This document shows positions 4,881 to 5,277 of a stretch of DNA of 5,277 nt, piece by piece; position 1 is the stretch's first letter; each line of letters opens with the position of its first letter. This stretch comes from Alkalibaculum bacchi. Its GTDB lineage: Bacteria; Bacillota; Clostridia; Eubacteriales; Alkalibacteraceae. A program made the position numbers and the translations under genes. The DNA is taken from contig NZ_CALNCS010000115.1 in assembly GCF_937875145.1 (NCBI RefSeq), forward strand, positions 1 through 5,277. The letters run 5' to 3'. The notes under the pieces were generated by a model, which saw only the letters and a list, made by a program, of their open reading frames with translations, searched no databases and had not been told where the DNA came from.

Positions 4881-5040
4881 TTGACAAATAATAAAAAGGA
4901 CTCAAAAGAAATGCAAAAATGCTGGTAGCTAGGAACGATACCGAATCTACTTTTCTACATGAGATAAGAGTGAAAGGTATTGCCTTGTTAAGGTTAGCTA
5001 GATAGTAGTAACCTATAACAGATGCTAGTAGCTTTTTTGC
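4881..5040 (+). promoter_or_regulatory. Repeat-rich leader before the ABC permease
   Basis: A consensus TTGACA (4881-4886) lacks a good -10 at 16-18 nt, so a separate promoter is doubtful. The following stretch can fold: TAGCTA (4926-4931) with TAGCTA (4995-5000) encloses CGATACC/GGTATTG (4936-4942, 4976-4982) and CCTT-gtt-AAGG (4983-4993). A competing hairpin GGTTA/TAACC (4992-4996, 5009-5013) overlaps two of these. Finally ATGCTaGTAGCT (5022-5033) repeats ATGCTgGTAGCT (4919-4930) with one change and runs into six T residues (5033-5038) just before the ribosome-binding site. Alternative pairings of the TAGCT copies would make an on/off attenuator. The terminator stem I can draw is weak (5 bp), so this remains tentative, and I recognise no known riboswitch class. 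Confidence 0.4.
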
Positions 5041-5053
5041 TTAAGGAGACAGA

Positions 5054-5277
5054 ATGTGGAGATACATTGGAAAACGATTAATTCAGCTTGTGCCTGTAAT
5101 CATTGCTATAAGTTTTATCACTTTTGCGTTAATACAGACGGCTTCGGGAGATGTAATTGATGCAATATATGAAAATGCAGGAGGAACGGCATCAGCAGAA
5201 GTATTAGCTGCTAAACGAGCAGAACTAGGTCTTGATAAACCATTTTTAGTTCAGTATCTTAATTGGTTGATAGGAAT
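5054..5277 (+). CDS. Dipeptide/nickel-type ABC transporter permease (OppB/DppB/NikB), N-terminal part (runs off right edge)
   Basis: ATG 5054 follows AAGGAG (5043-5048) by 5 nt; 74 codons are visible. MWRYIGKRLIQLVPVIIAIS, with the first membrane helix near residues 9-29, is followed by SGDVIDAIYENAGG and then AAKRAELGLDKPFLVQYLNW (52-71). The head 'R-Y-hydrophobic-x-KRL', the 'x-SGD' after helix 1 and 'R-x-x-LGLDKP-F-x-x-QY' are the N-terminal hallmarks of the B-type membrane subunit of peptide, nickel and opine-metal importers. In such operons it pairs with a C-type permease, two ATPases and a lipoprotein binding protein, expected to the right of the window. Substrate cannot be told from this part; the upstream methyltransferase hints at a modified or metal-complexed ligand. 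Confidence 0.9.
   Translation, partial: MWRYIGKRLIQLVPVIIAISFITFALIQTASGDVIDAIYENAGGTASAEVLAAKRAELGLDKPFLVQYLNWLIG

Noticed and set aside
4874..4896. TTATTT/AAATAA hairpin after the methyltransferase as a terminator
   Set aside because: The stem is all A-T with a 3-nt loop and no T-run after it, so it is too weak to call.
1..5277. CRISPR arrays, insertion sequences, integrase or attachment sites
   Set aside because: No regularly spaced repeats, transposase or integrase-like frames, or long terminal inverted repeats were seen; the tRNA 3' end is not duplicated within the window.

Overview
The window is AT-rich, with strong GGAGG ribosome-binding sites, GTG and TTG starts, A-rich spacers and compact hairpin-plus-T-run terminators. 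This suggests a low-GC Bacillota, most likely a Clostridia member (inference from style and protein resemblance; no search was run). It looks like chromosomal housekeeping and accessory DNA made of short, mostly independent transcription units. I saw no insertion sequence, CRISPR array, rRNA or prophage block.

Layout. Bases 1-93 (minus strand) hold the first codons of an amino-acid ABC transporter permease, driven by a near-consensus sigma-A promoter at 140-168. A divergent plus-strand promoter (277-305) leads to a 19-codon mini-ORF (369-428) with an excellent ribosome-binding site, then a 484-residue sodium:solute symporter (517-1971). A 12-bp perfect hairpin (2005-2036) terminates that unit. 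A 116-residue holin-like membrane protein follows, starting at TTG 2127 and ending in its own terminator that overlaps the stop codon. Bases 2500-2799 hold no large gene but contain a promoter and two hairpins that look like a small RNA or leader. Next come a 48-residue acidic small protein (2800-2946), tRNA-Leu(CAA) at 3089-3175 with promoter and terminator, and a thioredoxin-type arsenate reductase (3334-3726).

The last third looks like one functional module. A promoter at 3899-3927 feeds a roughly 170-nt structured leader ending in a terminator-like hairpin just before the ribosome-binding site of a class I SAM-dependent methyltransferase (4108-4854). About 200 nt later, after a second leader rich in repeated TAGCT elements and a T-run, begins an OppB/DppB/NikB-type permease (5054 to the window edge). 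A methyltransferase of this type beside a dipeptide/nickel-type importer suggests a transport-linked small-molecule modification, possibly metallophore or peptide related (inference). Both genes sit behind possible attenuators that match no riboswitch class I could recognise.

The most useful points for a second look are the two structured leaders in the last third, the candidate RNA at 2605-2750, the two small proteins, and the start codon of the left-edge permease, where the best-placed codon behind the ribosome-binding site is ACG.
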